Shown: positions 52,645 to 61,979, numbered from the stretch's first letter. The stretch is 64,000 nt of DNA from Bacillus siamensis KCTC 13613 (GCF_000262045.1 NZ_AJVF01000015.1:1-64000), one strand, 5' to 3'. The notes: generated by a model from the letters alone, not told the origin. Numbers and translations are program-made.

Positions 52645-52881
52645 ATGATGATGTTTTTTCCATCCGTTATTAACTTTGAGCATATAAAAATAAACGGAAT
52701 CAGCAGCGGAGCGGCTTTTAACACCGGTTCTTCCGTTATACTGAGGCGCACTGCCGCTAATAAAAGAAATGAAGGATATGGTGAACAAAGCGGAGATTGC
52801 ACTGTTGTCGCTATCCCCATCATGAGTATTGATGATTCAGATCTGATAGACGGCACCGCAAATAAGGTCAGCCTTCGATAA
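52645..52881 (+). CDS. GerP-family small spore protein, paralogue of YocN
   Basis: A 76-78-residue protein behind AAAGGAGG; three successive ATG codons (52645, 52648, 52651) can serve as start. It begins with MFFPSVINFEHIKINGISSGAAFNTG and ends IPIMSIDDSDLIDGTANKVSLR. Length and both ends match YocN encoded at 53693, so the two are duplicates. The short beta-rich IxVNxISSGSxxNxG pattern is that of GerPA/PD/PE/PF germination proteins. Its last 14 bases overlap the end of yocM on the other strand. Confidence 0.75.
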   Translation: MMMFFPSVINFEHIKINGISSGAAFNTGSSVILRRTAANKRNEGYGEQSGDCTVVAIPIMSIDDSDLIDGTANKVSLR

Positions 52882-53350
52882 TAATATGGCTTGCATCCCC
52901 CAAATGTTTAGCAATTGATATATATAAAATTCCGTCTTTGAATACCGCCTGCATCCCCTTCGTTCCCTGAGCGGAATGAGGAAGGTCGAGTTTTTTTTCG
53001 AAATCGCCGTATTTTCCGGTCTTCTGTTTAAAATCCTGTTCATTGAAGAAGGATTTTCTCGTGCCTTTTACGACAATATATTCTCCGTAAGACAAAAGCT
53101 GAACATCTTGTTTCCGATAGCCGGGCAGATACAGCAAAAATTGGAGTTCATCATGGGTTTCCACTATATCTATAAGAGGAAAAGCATCCTCATTTCTTCT
53201 CATTTGCCCATCTCCCTGCTGAAAGGGAAAATGAGAATGACCGTTTTGAAATGATTTCAATTGTTCATCATCAAAAATGTTTTTCCAAAAATCACCGCCA
53301 GACATGTTTTGCGCCATTTCCATCCATTGCTTCATCTTGTCGAAATCCAT
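52868..53350 (-). CDS. yocM: Small heat-shock protein (Hsp20-like)
   Basis: A 160-residue alpha-crystallin-type chaperone started at the ATG at 53350 (MDFDKMKQWMEMAQ) downstream of GGAGG. The crystallin domain spans about residues 60-150: PLIDIVETHDELQFLLYLPGYRKQDVQLLSYGEYIVVKGTR and MQAVFKDGILYISIAKH. The C-terminal IxI tail appears as HIIIEG. B. subtilis YocM has been linked to salt stress and localises to protein aggregates. It is divergent from yozN and its 3' end overlaps the neighbouring GerP-like gene. Confidence 0.9.
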   Translation of the reverse strand: MDFDKMKQWMEMAQNMSGGDFWKNIFDDEQLKSFQNGHSHFPFQQGDGQMRRNEDAFPLIDIVETHDELQFLLYLPGYRKQDVQLLSYGEYIVVKGTRKSFFNEQDFKQKTGKYGDFEKKLDLPHSAQGTKGMQAVFKDGILYISIAKHLGDASHIIIEG

Positions 53351-53423
53351 TTTTTTATCGTCCTCCTGTCTAAGCATACGGTCATAACAGCCGGCATACA
53401 CCTGTATTAAAGGAGGTTTGCCT

Positions 53424-53696
53424 GTGGTTCAACCAACTCCATATATCAATATTAATATTTTCATGTTGAAAATTAATTCCTTTGAAAATGCTTCAGCGGT
53501 GAATGTCGGACAGAATTTACTGGCGGAATGGCAGAATTCCGATAAAAAGAATCAGGGGTACGGACAGAATTTCGGGGATGCTAGCGGCTTTTTCGGCACG
53601 AATGGGAAAGTGGATGACAGAGATCAAATTGATGCTCCGTCTACCTTCGAGTCAGCATGCGGCAAAATCCCCGCCGGGAAAGGAGACCCATTATGA
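53424..53696 (+). CDS. yozN: GerPB-like spore germination family protein
   Basis: A 90-residue protein starting at a GTG seven bases after AAAGGAGG. The beginning VQPTPYININIFMLKINSFENASAVNVGQNLLAEWQNSDKKNQGYGQNFGDAS follows the GerPB pattern (YINQTI-xxI-xx-L-xx-xI-xNSS-xxxxG). Its stop overlaps the yocN start in ATGA, so the two are translationally coupled. Likely expressed late in the mother cell. Confidence 0.8.
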   Translation: MVQPTPYININIFMLKINSFENASAVNVGQNLLAEWQNSDKKNQGYGQNFGDASGFFGTNGKVDDRDQIDAPSTFESACGKIPAGKGDPL

Positions 53697-53926
53697 TGTT
53701 TTCGCCGGTTTTGGTAAATGTAGGGGGCTTTAAAGTGAATGCGGTCGACCGCGGCTCTTCCATTACGATCGGCCCGTATCAGCAAATCGATTATTTTTTA
53801 TCCAATAAGATTAACTATGGCTTCGGTGAAGAAAACGGTGATTTGGCGCCGATTTATATCCCCATCAGTTCTATTGCTGATCCGGATCTCATTGATTCGA
53901 ACTCCGGAAAAACAAGCATTATCTAA
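53693..53926 (+). CDS. yocN: GerP-family small spore protein
   Basis: A 77-residue protein with AAAGGAG seven bases upstream of the ATG at 53693. MFSPVLVNVGGFKVNAVDRGSSITIGPYQQIDYF and IPISSIADPDLIDSNSGKTSII are clearly related to the protein encoded at 52645. It resembles the GerPD/PE/PF group. Second gene of the yozN-yocN pair, ending at a strong bidirectional terminator. Confidence 0.82.
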   Translation: MMFSPVLVNVGGFKVNAVDRGSSITIGPYQQIDYFLSNKINYGFGEENGDLAPIYIPISSIADPDLIDSNSGKTSII

Positions 53927-53928
53927 TA

Positions 53929-53962
53929 AAAAAGCCATCCGCCTGCATTCGGATGGCTTTTA
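53929..53962. terminator. Bidirectional terminator between yocN and yozO
   Basis: AAAAGCCATCCG/CGGATGGCTTTT stem between convergent genes. Confidence 0.9.
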
Positions 53963-53970
53963 TGTCATAT

Positions 53971-54315
53971 TTAGCTGCATAAGTATTTTGTTAAAATGGC
54001 TTGAACCTCGGTCAAGTCCGTTTCTTTTGCAAATTCCAATTCGAATGTTTTTCCCCTTGTCATTAATACGAGGCCCGTATCAGGATCAAACATCCCTGCT
54101 TCTTGAATGGCGAAGCTTTCAATTGTTTTATATGGAAGGAAGACGCGCACTTTCTTTTTGGAGAACATTTTATTATCAAAGAAAATCACTCGTTTATTTG
54201 TAAAGCATATTTGGTCAACCCGCAGTTTATAAATCGTTTCAATCCGTTCTCCCTCAACGAGCAAAGCCTCCAGCTTTTTTGTGTCGGTTGATCTGCTGAC
54301 AGAAAAAATTCCCAA
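53971..54315 (-). CDS. yozO: Bacterial PH-domain protein
   Basis: A 114-residue protein started at a TTG with GTGGGG seven bases upstream. The bacterial pleckstrin-homology pattern covers nearly all of it: LLVEGERIETIYKLRVDQICFTNKRVIFFDN, KKVRVFLPYKTIESFAIQEAG and DTGLVLMTRGKTFELEFAKETD. Small single-domain bPH proteins are usually cytoplasmic or membrane-associated with unknown ligands. Confidence 0.85.
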   Translation of the reverse strand: MGIFSVSRSTDTKKLEALLVEGERIETIYKLRVDQICFTNKRVIFFDNKMFSKKKVRVFLPYKTIESFAIQEAGMFDPDTGLVLMTRGKTFELEFAKETDLTEVQAILTKYLCS

Positions 54316-54561
54316 TGAAGAACCCCACTTTCTGCTTCTATACTATATTTTATCAAATACATAAAAAAATAAGTTCTTTATCCCTATATAAGAATACGAC
54401 ATAGACAGCATTTAAACCATTACGAACAGATTACATTTTCAGAACGTTCATCGGATAAGCCTTTTCGCGAAAGGTGCTCTGTTATGAAGTAATACGGTTT
54501 TGCAGAAGAAAAGGTTTCAAGAAAACCATATTTTTTTCGAAAAGTCAGTTTTTTTCTTATC
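54316..54561. other. Intergenic stretch upstream of yozO
   Basis: About 245 bases without a gene. It is AT-rich next to yozO, then carries the inverted repeat CCTTT-TCGCG-AAAGG near 54453-54470. I see no convincing promoter pair or terminator. Confidence 0.4.
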
Positions 54562-54600
54562 GCCGTAAAAAACCGCGGCCTCTGAATGCCGCGGTTTCAA
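54562..54600 (-). terminator. yozC terminator
   Basis: AAACCGCGGCATTC/GAGGCCGCGGTTT hairpin with a T run on the minus strand. It lies about 90 bases after yozC, so the 3' untranslated region is long. Confidence 0.7.
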
Positions 54601-54689
54601 CAAAACATCAACGATCTGTATCTTCAATTGTTCCTTATTTGTCTGTGCCTTTTTCCGAACATGCTGAAGCAAAATTAATTCATTCAGCT

Positions 54690-54893
54690 TTAGACTTCTT
54701 CAAAATACTCTTTGTAGAAGCCGCCGACTTTATTTGTGTTGTCCACGACAAAAATAAATTCTTCTGTTTCATTTTTGACTTCATACTCTTTGCCGGGCGT
54801 CAGTACGTTTTTGACAATGTATTTTTTCGCATCTGTATGTACGCATTTTACCTTTTTAACACTTTCTTTTGTCTGCCAATTATTATGAATCAT
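54690..54893 (-). CDS. yozC: Small protein YozC
   Basis: A 67-residue protein behind AAAAGGAG. The sequence runs KVKCVHTDAKKYIVKNVLTPGKEYEVKNETEEFIFVVDNTNKVGGFYKEYFEEV, a beta-rich fold with two cysteine-histidine positions at the start. It has no membrane segment. The place between yozO and dhaS and the length match B. subtilis YozC; function unknown. Confidence 0.8.
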   Translation of the reverse strand: MIHNNWQTKESVKKVKCVHTDAKKYIVKNVLTPGKEYEVKNETEEFIFVVDNTNKVGGFYKEYFEEV

Positions 54894-55075
54894 CTGTAAA
54901 ACTCCTTTTCTTCATCGATAAGCTTATTGTAGCCGTTTTTTCTTGTGAATTGCAATAACGGTTATCAATTGATTTTACCTGGGTCTGTATTATAGAATGA
55001 CTGTATGCGCTTACTTTGCGCGGACATCAAGATGCTCAAAACAGACCATAAAAAATTTCGGGAGGTTTGTTACGA

Positions 55076-56563
55076 ATGAGTTCTTTAACGATGCAGATCA
55101 CAAAAAGGCTGGAAACATTTTTGCAAGGCACGAAGAAGCTTTATATTGACGGAAAATTTGTTCCGAGCGCTTCAGGATCAACCTTTGTCACATCGAATCC
55201 GGCAACCGGAGAAACTTTGATGACGCTTTACGAGGCACAGGCAGAAGACATTGACAGTGCAGTGAAAGCGGCACGCAAAGCCTTTGATCACGGCGAATGG
55301 CGCACAATGCCGGCCGCTTCCAGAAGCAGGCTGATGTATAAGCTTGCTGATTTAATGGAAGAGCACAAGACTGAACTCGCGCAGCTTGAAACACTTGATA
55401 ACGGAAAACCGATTAATGAAACGACGAATGGAGACATTCCGCTGGCAATTGAGCATATGCGTTATTATGCCGGGTGGTCCACAAAGATAACCGGACAAAC
55501 GATTCCTGTCGCCGGCTCATATTTTAATTACACCCGCCATGAGCCTGTCGGCGTCGTGGGGCAAATCATCCCTTGGAACTTCCCGCTCCTTATGGCGATG
55601 TGGAAAATGGGCGCCGCCCTTGCCACAGGATGTACAATCGTTTTGAAACCGGCGGAGCAGACACCGCTGACCGCCCTCTATTTAGCTGAATTAATTGATC
55701 AGGCGGGCTTCCCTGACGGCGTCATCAATATTGTTCCCGGGTTCGGCGAGACGGCCGGGGAAGCGCTGACCAACCATGACGATGTCGATAAACTCGCTTT
55801 TACCGGTTCTACAGAAATCGGCAAAAAGATTATGGAGAAGGCCGCGAAAAGTATCAAGCGCGTAACGCTGGAGCTTGGCGGTAAGTCACCTAACATCATT
55901 TTGCCTGACGCCAACTTGAAAAAAGCCATTCCCGGCGCTTTAAACGGGGTCATGTTTAATCAGGGGCAGGTATGCTGTGCCGGCTCCCGTGTCTTCATTC
56001 ACAAAGATAAATATGATGAGGTCGTAAGCGAAATGGTTTCATATGCGAAATCGCTTCGGCAGGGAGCCGGTCTTCACCAAGATACGCAAATCGGTCCGCT
56101 CGTCAGTAAGGAACAGCATGAACGCGTGCTTTCTTATATTGAAAAAGGAAAAGCAGAAGGCGCCAAAGCCGTTACAGGCGGAAGCTGTCCGTTTGAAGAA
56201 GGGTATTTTGTCTCCCCGACAGTATTTGCGGACGTGGATGACAGCATGGCCATCGCAAAAGAAGAAATTTTCGGCCCGGTTTTAGCCGCTATTCCGTATG
56301 ATACGGTAGATGAAGTCATTGAGCGTGCGAACCGCTCGGAATACGGCCTTGCAGCCGGACTTTGGACTGAGAATGTGAAAAACGCCCATTACATTGCTGA
56401 CCGTCTCCAGGCCGGCACCATCTGGGTCAACTGCTACAATGTATTCGACGCGGCCTCTCCTTTCGGCGGCTATAAGCAATCCGGCCTCGGACGGGAAATG
56501 GGCTCTTACGCGCTGGATAATTATACAGAAGTGAAAAGCGTCTGGATCAGTCTGGAAGATTAA
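55076..56563 (+). CDS. dhaS: Aldehyde dehydrogenase (NAD)
   Basis: A 495-residue class 1/2-like aldehyde dehydrogenase oxidising aldehydes to acids. The catalytic Glu is in VTLELGGKSPNII and the catalytic Cys in FNQGQVCCAGSRVF. The cofactor site has PWNFPLLMAMWKMGAAL and FTGSTEIGKKI. The ATG at 55076 sits ten bases after GGGAGG and gives the family length; a TTG three codons earlier is too close. Ends in a strong terminator. The natural substrate is not evident from context. Confidence 0.95.
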   Translation: MSSLTMQITKRLETFLQGTKKLYIDGKFVPSASGSTFVTSNPATGETLMTLYEAQAEDIDSAVKAARKAFDHGEWRTMPAASRSRLMYKLADLMEEHKTELAQLETLDNGKPINETTNGDIPLAIEHMRYYAGWSTKITGQTIPVAGSYFNYTRHEPVGVVGQIIPWNFPLLMAMWKMGAALATGCTIVLKPAEQTPLTALYLAELIDQAGFPDGVINIVPGFGETAGEALTNHDDVDKLAFTGSTEIGKKIMEKAAKSIKRVTLELGGKSPNIILPDANLKKAIPGALNGVMFNQGQVCCAGSRVFIHKDKYDEVVSEMVSYAKSLRQGAGLHQDTQIGPLVSKEQHERVLSYIEKGKAEGAKAVTGGSCPFEEGYFVSPTVFADVDDSMAIAKEEIFGPVLAAIPYDTVDEVIERANRSEYGLAAGLWTENVKNAHYIADRLQAGTIWVNCYNVFDAASPFGGYKQSGLGREMGSYALDNYTEVKSVWISLED

Positions 56564-56570
56564 TAAAACG

Positions 56571-56602
56571 AGAAACTGCTGCCTGCCAGCAGTTTCTTTT
56601 TT
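56571..56602 (+). terminator. dhaS terminator
   Basis: GAAACTGCTG/CAGCAGTTTC hairpin with six T, ten bases after the stop codon. Confidence 0.9.
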
Positions 56603-56658
56603 GTGTCATGCCGCCTTTTGCATATGAATATATATGCTTCTGAAGGAGTTGAGCGAGT

Positions 56659-58542
56659 GTGAGCACAATTCGTGAAAAAGTCAGAAGCCGCCAAAAGAAA
56701 ACCATCTCCCTATTAAGAGAAAAGCAAAATGCTGACGGCTCATGGTCATTTTGTTTTGAAGGCCCGATTTTGACAAACGCCTTTCTGATCCTCCTTCTCA
56801 CTTCTCTCGGAGACAATGATAAAGAACTGATCGCTGAGCTTGCAAAAGGCATCCGCGCAAAGCAGCGTCCGGACGGAACATTTGCCAATTATCCCGATGA
56901 ACGGAAGGGAAATGTGACCGCCACTGTACAGGGCTATGTCGGCTTGCTGGCTTCCGGCTTATATAACCGTTCTGAAGCGCATATGATTCAGGCCGAACGT
57001 TTTATCATCTCTAACGGCGGCTTGCGGAACGTACATTTCATGACAAAGTGGATGCTTGCGGCAAACGGCCTTTATCCGTGGCCCGCACTGCACCTGCCAT
57101 TATCTTTCTTAGTGATTCCCCCGTCTTTTCCGCTGCATTTTTATCAGTTCAGTACATACGCGCGGATCCATTTTGTGCCGATGGCTGTGACGCTTAATAA
57201 AAGATTTTCACTGAAAAATCCCAACGTTCCTTCTCTCGCACACTTAGATCCGCATATGACCAAAAATCCGTTTACATGGCTTCGTTCCGATCAGGAAGAT
57301 GACAGAGATCTCTCTTCTCTATTTGCGCATTGGAAACGGCTTTTACAGATTCCTGCCGCTTTTCACCAGCTTGGTCTCCGTACGGCCAAAACGTATATGC
57401 TTGACCGGATTGAAGAAGACGGCACATTGTACAGCTATGCGAGCGCCACTATTTTTATGGTGTACAGCCTGCTCGCTCTCGGTGTATCACGCCACTCCCC
57501 CGTTATCAGAAAAGCGCTTGCCGGCACGAAAGCTTTACTCACGTCTTGCGGCAATATACCGTATCTGGAAAATTCAACATCGACCGTTTGGGATACGGCG
57601 CTTCTCAACTATGCGGTCATGAAAAGCGGCATTTCAGATAACGATCAGATGATAACAAGCGCCGCCCGCTTTCTGCGTGAACGGCAGCAGACGAAAGTGG
57701 CGGATTGGGCCGTCCACAACCCGCTTGCAGAGCCGGGAGGATGGGGTTTTTCAAACATCAATACGAATAATCCTGATTGTGATGACACAGCGGCAGTGCT
57801 CAAAGCCATCCCGCGAAAACTTTATCCCGGCTCATGGGAACGCGGACTGAGCTGGCTTTTGTCCATGCAAAACAGTGACGGGGGCTTCTCTGCTTTTGAG
57901 AAAAATGTCAATCATCCGCTGATCCGCCTGCTCCCGCTTGAATCGGCTGAGGAAGCGGCCATTGACCCTTCAACAAGCGACTTAACCGGACGGGTGCTTC
58001 ACTGTTTAGGGGAAGCGGGGCTTTCTTCTGATCACCCCCAGATTGAAAAAGCCGTCCAATGGCTGTTCCGCCATCAAGAAGAGAATGGTTCATGGTACGG
58101 CAGATGGGGTGTCTGTTATATTTACGGAACATGGGCTGCGCTGACGGGCATGAAAGCTTGCGGTGTCAGCCAAAACCACCCGGCCGTAAAAAAAGCGATC
58201 CGCTGGCTGAAGTCTATTCAAAATGAGGACGGAAGCTGGGGAGAATCCTGTAAAAGCGCAGAAATCAAAACTTATGTCCCCCTTTCTTACGGAACGGTTA
58301 TACAGACGGCATGGGCTGCGGAAGCCTTGCTGCAATACGAAAAACCACATCACCAGGCCATCACAAAAGGCATATCTTTTCTTATTGAAAACCGGCATTA
58401 CGAGGGAGCTCCTTTCAGCTATCCGACTGGAATCGGCCTTCCGAAACAATTTTACATCAAGTATCACAGCTACCCGTATGTATTTTCTTTGCTTGCGCTC
58501 AGCACTTTTATGAAAGTGAGTGAAAAGGAGGAAGAAAAATGA
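56659..58542 (+). CDS. sqhC: Squalene-hopene/tetraprenyl-curcumene cyclase
   Basis: A 627-residue triterpene/sesquarterpene cyclase. The acidic initiator motif DxDD is in NPDCDDTAAVL near residue 377. Several QW repeats are visible, such as KQNADGSWSFCF, SMQNSDGGFSAFE, RHQEENGSWYGRWG and SIQNEDGSWGESC. In B. subtilis the enzyme cyclises C35 tetraprenyl-beta-curcumene to sporulenol-type lipids in spores. The GTG start has AAGGAG about ten bases upstream. It overlaps sodF in ATGA, so the two genes are cotranslated. Confidence 0.95.
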   Translation: MSTIREKVRSRQKKTISLLREKQNADGSWSFCFEGPILTNAFLILLLTSLGDNDKELIAELAKGIRAKQRPDGTFANYPDERKGNVTATVQGYVGLLASGLYNRSEAHMIQAERFIISNGGLRNVHFMTKWMLAANGLYPWPALHLPLSFLVIPPSFPLHFYQFSTYARIHFVPMAVTLNKRFSLKNPNVPSLAHLDPHMTKNPFTWLRSDQEDDRDLSSLFAHWKRLLQIPAAFHQLGLRTAKTYMLDRIEEDGTLYSYASATIFMVYSLLALGVSRHSPVIRKALAGTKALLTSCGNIPYLENSTSTVWDTALLNYAVMKSGISDNDQMITSAARFLRERQQTKVADWAVHNPLAEPGGWGFSNINTNNPDCDDTAAVLKAIPRKLYPGSWERGLSWLLSMQNSDGGFSAFEKNVNHPLIRLLPLESAEEAAIDPSTSDLTGRVLHCLGEAGLSSDHPQIEKAVQWLFRHQEENGSWYGRWGVCYIYGTWAALTGMKACGVSQNHPAVKKAIRWLKSIQNEDGSWGESCKSAEIKTYVPLSYGTVIQTAWAAEALLQYEKPHHQAITKGISFLIENRHYEGAPFSYPTGIGLPKQFYIKYHSYPYVFSLLALSTFMKVSEKEEEK

Positions 58543-59384
58543 AACGGCACGCTTATCAAACCGAGATGCTGAATTGGTGTGAAACCTTGAAGGAACAAGT
58601 CATTCAGCAAGGCCGGTTCGATCGCTTCGCGGCACAAATCGACCGGATTTTTCACACTCTTCAGGATGACGGATTAACGGAGGCGGAATGGTACGAACAG
58701 GCATCAGGACTTTACCGGGACATTACCCAATCGGAAGAGCCGGATGAGCCCAGAGCTTTTGTGCCGATCGGCAAGCATGTACTGCCTAAGCTGCCTTACA
58801 GTTATTCCGCACTGGAACCGTATATTTCAAGGGAAATCATGAAACTTCACCATACAAAACACCATCAGAGCTATGTTGACGGTCTGAATCATGCTGAACT
58901 GGAGCTGAAAAAAGCGCGGCAGATGAAACAGTACGACTTAGTGGCGCATTGGGAGCGGCAATTGGCGTTTCACGGCGCCGGCCATTATTTGCACAGTATT
59001 TTCTGGTTTTCCATGAACCCAAACGGAAAAAGACGGCCGACGGGCGCTCTCTTTCAAATGATTGACTCATCATTCGGGAGCTATTCTGCTTTTAAAGAAC
59101 AATTTTCTCAGGCAGCTAAAAAAGTCGAAGGAGCCGGCTGGGCTATCCTTGTCTGGGCGCCGCGCTCGGGGCGGCTGGAGATTTTGGCAGCTGAGAAGCA
59201 TCAGCTTTACAGCCAATGGGACGTCATTCCTTTGCTCCCTTTAGATGTGTGGGAACACGCCTATTATTTACAATATAAAAACGACCGTGCGGCTTACGTG
59301 GATCAATGGTGGAATGTTGTTGACTGGCGGGAGGCGGAGAAACGGTTCGAGCAAGCGCACCGCGTAATGTGGCCGCTTTATTAA
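58539..59384 (+). CDS. sodF: Fe/Mn-type superoxide dismutase with N-terminal extension
   Basis: A 281-residue protein whose C-terminal 200 residues are a Fe/Mn superoxide dismutase. Ligand regions are REIMKLHHTKHHQSYV, LAFHGAGHYLHSIFW, and DVWEHAYYLQYKNDRAAYVDQWWNVVDW. The first 80 or so residues form an extra helical, acidic domain not found in ordinary SODs. It overlaps sqhC by four bases, a coupling kept in B. subtilis that suggests a role in spores, perhaps protecting or cross-linking the coat. Metal choice cannot be read from sequence alone. Confidence 0.93.
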   Translation: MKRHAYQTEMLNWCETLKEQVIQQGRFDRFAAQIDRIFHTLQDDGLTEAEWYEQASGLYRDITQSEEPDEPRAFVPIGKHVLPKLPYSYSALEPYISREIMKLHHTKHHQSYVDGLNHAELELKKARQMKQYDLVAHWERQLAFHGAGHYLHSIFWFSMNPNGKRRPTGALFQMIDSSFGSYSAFKEQFSQAAKKVEGAGWAILVWAPRSGRLEILAAEKHQLYSQWDVIPLLPLDVWEHAYYLQYKNDRAAYVDQWWNVVDWREAEKRFEQAHRVMWPLY

Positions 59385-59416
59385 AAAAGCCCCCGTTTTG
59401 AACGGGGGCTTGCTTC
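59385..59416. terminator. Terminator between sodF and yocR
   Basis: AAGCCCCCGTT/AACGGGGGCTT perfect stem between two convergent genes. Confidence 0.9.
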
Positions 59417-59423
59417 TTTTGAT

Positions 59424-60761
59424 TTAAAAAATACCGAGCACATGCAGAAAAACAATAATAATGGCTACAGGAGACACATAACGGATTAACAGGAGCCAGA
59501 CTGCAAACCATTTCCGTTTAATGCCTGAACCGCTTTTCAGTTCATCAAACAGCGCCTGTTTCGGAATTTTCAGCGGGACGAAAACAGCAATTAAAAGCGC
59601 GCCAAGCGGCATTAAGACATTGCTGACCAGAAAGTCCGCGGCGTCAAAAATACTGCGGTGAAAAATTGAAACATCACTCAAAATTCCATATGACAGCGCA
59701 GAAGGCACGCCGACAATAAAGATGGCCAGTCCCCCAATCCATGCATACCGCTTTCGTTTTGCCGAATCGCCTTTTGACAAAACGGCAACCAAAATCTCAA
59801 GCATTGAAAAAGCCGATGTCAGCGTCGCAAATAAAAACAGCAGCAAAAAGGCGAGTAAAAACACGATACCGAACGGCATATGGTTAAAGACGGTCGGAAG
59901 CACGTTAAACAAAAGCTGCGGGCCCTGATCCGGCTTTAGGCCGAATGAAAACACCGCCGGAAAAATCGCCACGCCCGCCATCACGGCAACAAGAACATTT
60001 AATACCGTCACTGATACAGCGGATTGAACAATATTTTCTTCTTTTTCTAAATACGCACTGTATGTAACCATTACGGATACTCCGACGCTTAACGAGAAAA
60101 ATGACTGTCCCATCGCATATAAAATGGTATTGGCGTCCATCGCGCCGAAATCGGGCATGAAGAAGAATTTTAACCCCTTCGCTGCATCATGAAGCGTAAC
60201 GGAGCGGATCATTAAAAGAATAAAGAGAATAAACAGAGCAGGCATCAGCACCTGACTTACTTTTTCGATGCCGCTGCTTACCCCCTTTGCAACAACTAAA
60301 ATCGTCAGCACGATAAACAGCAGCTGGCCGAAAACCGCTGCATAAGGGTTTGAAATGGTATCGATAAATAACGTATCAAATCCGGATGTGAGCGATAAAC
60401 CGCCTGTAAAGCCCTTTATAATGTAGATTAATATCCATCCCCCCACTACGCTGTAGAAGGATAATAGAATAAAACACGTAATGATTCCGAGATATCCGAT
60501 CCAATGCCACTTTTTCCCCGGCGCAAGCGCCTTATAAGATTCAACGGCGTTTTTTTGCGTTTTTCTGCCGATAATAAATTCAGCAAGCAGAAGCGGCAGT
60601 CCGATTAAAATCGTAAATAAAATAAAAACGAGCAGAAAAGCGCCGCCTCCGCTGGTTCCCGCTACGTAAGGGAACTTCCATATTGCGCCGAGCCCGATTG
60701 CAGAGCCGGCCGTAGCTAAAATAAATCCCAGCTTAGATGACCATTGATTAGCTTCTTTCAC
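59424..60761 (-). CDS. yocR: Sodium:neurotransmitter symporter family transporter
   Basis: A 445-residue transporter of the LeuT/SNF family with about eleven helices. The first helix is the diagnostic [31 protein letters not shown], holding the unwound Na+/substrate site. [21 protein letters not shown] (helix 6) is also typical. It probably imports an amino acid with Na+. Divergent from yocS, with about 200 AT-rich bases between. Confidence 0.93.
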   Translation of the reverse strand: MKEANQWSSKLGFILATAGSAIGLGAIWKFPYVAGTSGGGAFLLVFILFTILIGLPLLLAEFIIGRKTQKNAVESYKALAPGKKWHWIGYLGIITCFILLSFYSVVGGWILIYIIKGFTGGLSLTSGFDTLFIDTISNPYAAVFGQLLFIVLTILVVAKGVSSGIEKVSQVLMPALFILFILLMIRSVTLHDAAKGLKFFFMPDFGAMDANTILYAMGQSFFSLSVGVSVMVTYSAYLEKEENIVQSAVSVTVLNVLVAVMAGVAIFPAVFSFGLKPDQGPQLLFNVLPTVFNHMPFGIVFLLAFLLLFLFATLTSAFSMLEILVAVLSKGDSAKRKRYAWIGGLAIFIVGVPSALSYGILSDVSIFHRSIFDAADFLVSNVLMPLGALLIAVFVPLKIPKQALFDELKSGSGIKRKWFAVWLLLIRYVSPVAIIIVFLHVLGIF

Positions 60762-60965
60762 TTCAGCACTCCCAATTCATTTCAGTATAAAAATCAATTG
60801 TAAGAATATATGTCTGAATAGTCAAGAAGATATTAGTTGACATAATATAATTATAAAAAACTTATATTTAATATTGAATTATTCAGAATATTATTTATAA
60901 TGGAATACAGAAAAGTCAGTCAGATTTTCTGACTTGATTGATTGGATGAAAAAGGAGCTGTGTTT

Positions 60966-61937
60966 ATGGAATGGATGAAAAAAATAAGCGGGTTTGCGGG
61001 ACAAACTTTCGGCTTATGGGTGATCGTCTTTGCTGGTTTAGGATTTGCCTATCCTGATTTGTTTTCTTGGATCAGTTCTTATATGACGGTTTTTCTAGGT
61101 ATTATTATGTTTGGAATGGGGCTTACTCTTCAAACAGACGATTTTAAGGAATTAATCAGGAAACCTTGGCATGTCATCATCGGGGTCGTTGCTCAGTTTA
61201 CGATTATGCCGCTTACGGCTTTCTGTTTATCAGCCGGGCTCCGCCTCCCCGCAGAAATTGCAGCGGGCGTCATTTTGGTCGGATGCTGTCCGGGCGGCAC
61301 CGCCTCAAATGTTATGACCTTTTTGGCAAAAGGCAATACGGCGCTTTCAGTTGCGGTCACTACAATCTCAACATTGCTTGCTCCTATTGTAACGCCGGCA
61401 CTTATAATGCTGTTTGCAAAAGAATGGCTCCCTGTTTCTTTCGGCTCACTTTTTGTTTCCATTATGCAAGCCGTGCTTTTACCGATCATCCTCGGTGTAA
61501 TTGTGAAGCTGCTCTTCAAAAAACAAGTCGGCCAAGCCGTTCACGCGCTTCCTCTCGTGTCGGTAATCGGCATCGTAGCGATTGTATCCTCTGTTGTAAG
61601 CGTAAATCGTGAACATCTGCTCCAATCAGGGCTGCTGATTGTGACAGTCATCATCTTACATAACGGAATCGGATATTTGTTAGGATTCCTGACCGCAAAG
61701 CTGTTCAAAATGGATTATGCTTCGCAAAAAGCGATTGCGATCGAAGTCGGGATGCAAAACTCCGGACTGGGCGCGGCGCTTGCGACAGCACACTTCTCCC
61801 CTCTGTCAGCCGTACCGAGTGCGATTTTCAGCATATGGCACAATCTGTCAGGATCTGCTCTTGCCACCTACTGGTCTAAGAAAAAAGGGAAAAACAGCGC
61901 AGAAGAGGATGAAACGGCAAAGATTCCGCTTTCATAA
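60966..61937 (+). CDS. yocS: Bile acid:sodium symporter (BASS) family transporter
   Basis: A 323-residue protein with about ten helices. Family motifs are FLGIIMFGMGLTLQTDDFKELIRKPW, GCCPGGTASNVMTFLAKGNTALSVAVTT and EVGMQNSGLGAALA. The ATG at 60966 follows AAAGGAG by eight bases; the longer frame begins upstream without a site. BASS relatives in bacteria move organic anions such as pantothenate or keto acids with Na+. Substrate here unknown. Confidence 0.92.
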   Translation: MEWMKKISGFAGQTFGLWVIVFAGLGFAYPDLFSWISSYMTVFLGIIMFGMGLTLQTDDFKELIRKPWHVIIGVVAQFTIMPLTAFCLSAGLRLPAEIAAGVILVGCCPGGTASNVMTFLAKGNTALSVAVTTISTLLAPIVTPALIMLFAKEWLPVSFGSLFVSIMQAVLLPIILGVIVKLLFKKQVGQAVHALPLVSVIGIVAIVSSVVSVNREHLLQSGLLIVTVIILHNGIGYLLGFLTAKLFKMDYASQKAIAIEVGMQNSGLGAALATAHFSPLSAVPSAIFSIWHNLSGSALATYWSKKKGKNSAEEDETAKIPLS

Positions 61938-61940
61938 CTG

Positions 61941-61979
61941 AACAAGGATAGGGCGGCTGCCGCTCTATCCTTGTTTTTT
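61941..61979. terminator. Terminator between yocS and the hydrolase gene
   Basis: AAGGATAGGGCGGC/GCTCTATCCTT hairpin and T run, placed at the overlap of the two convergent gene ends. Confidence 0.8.
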
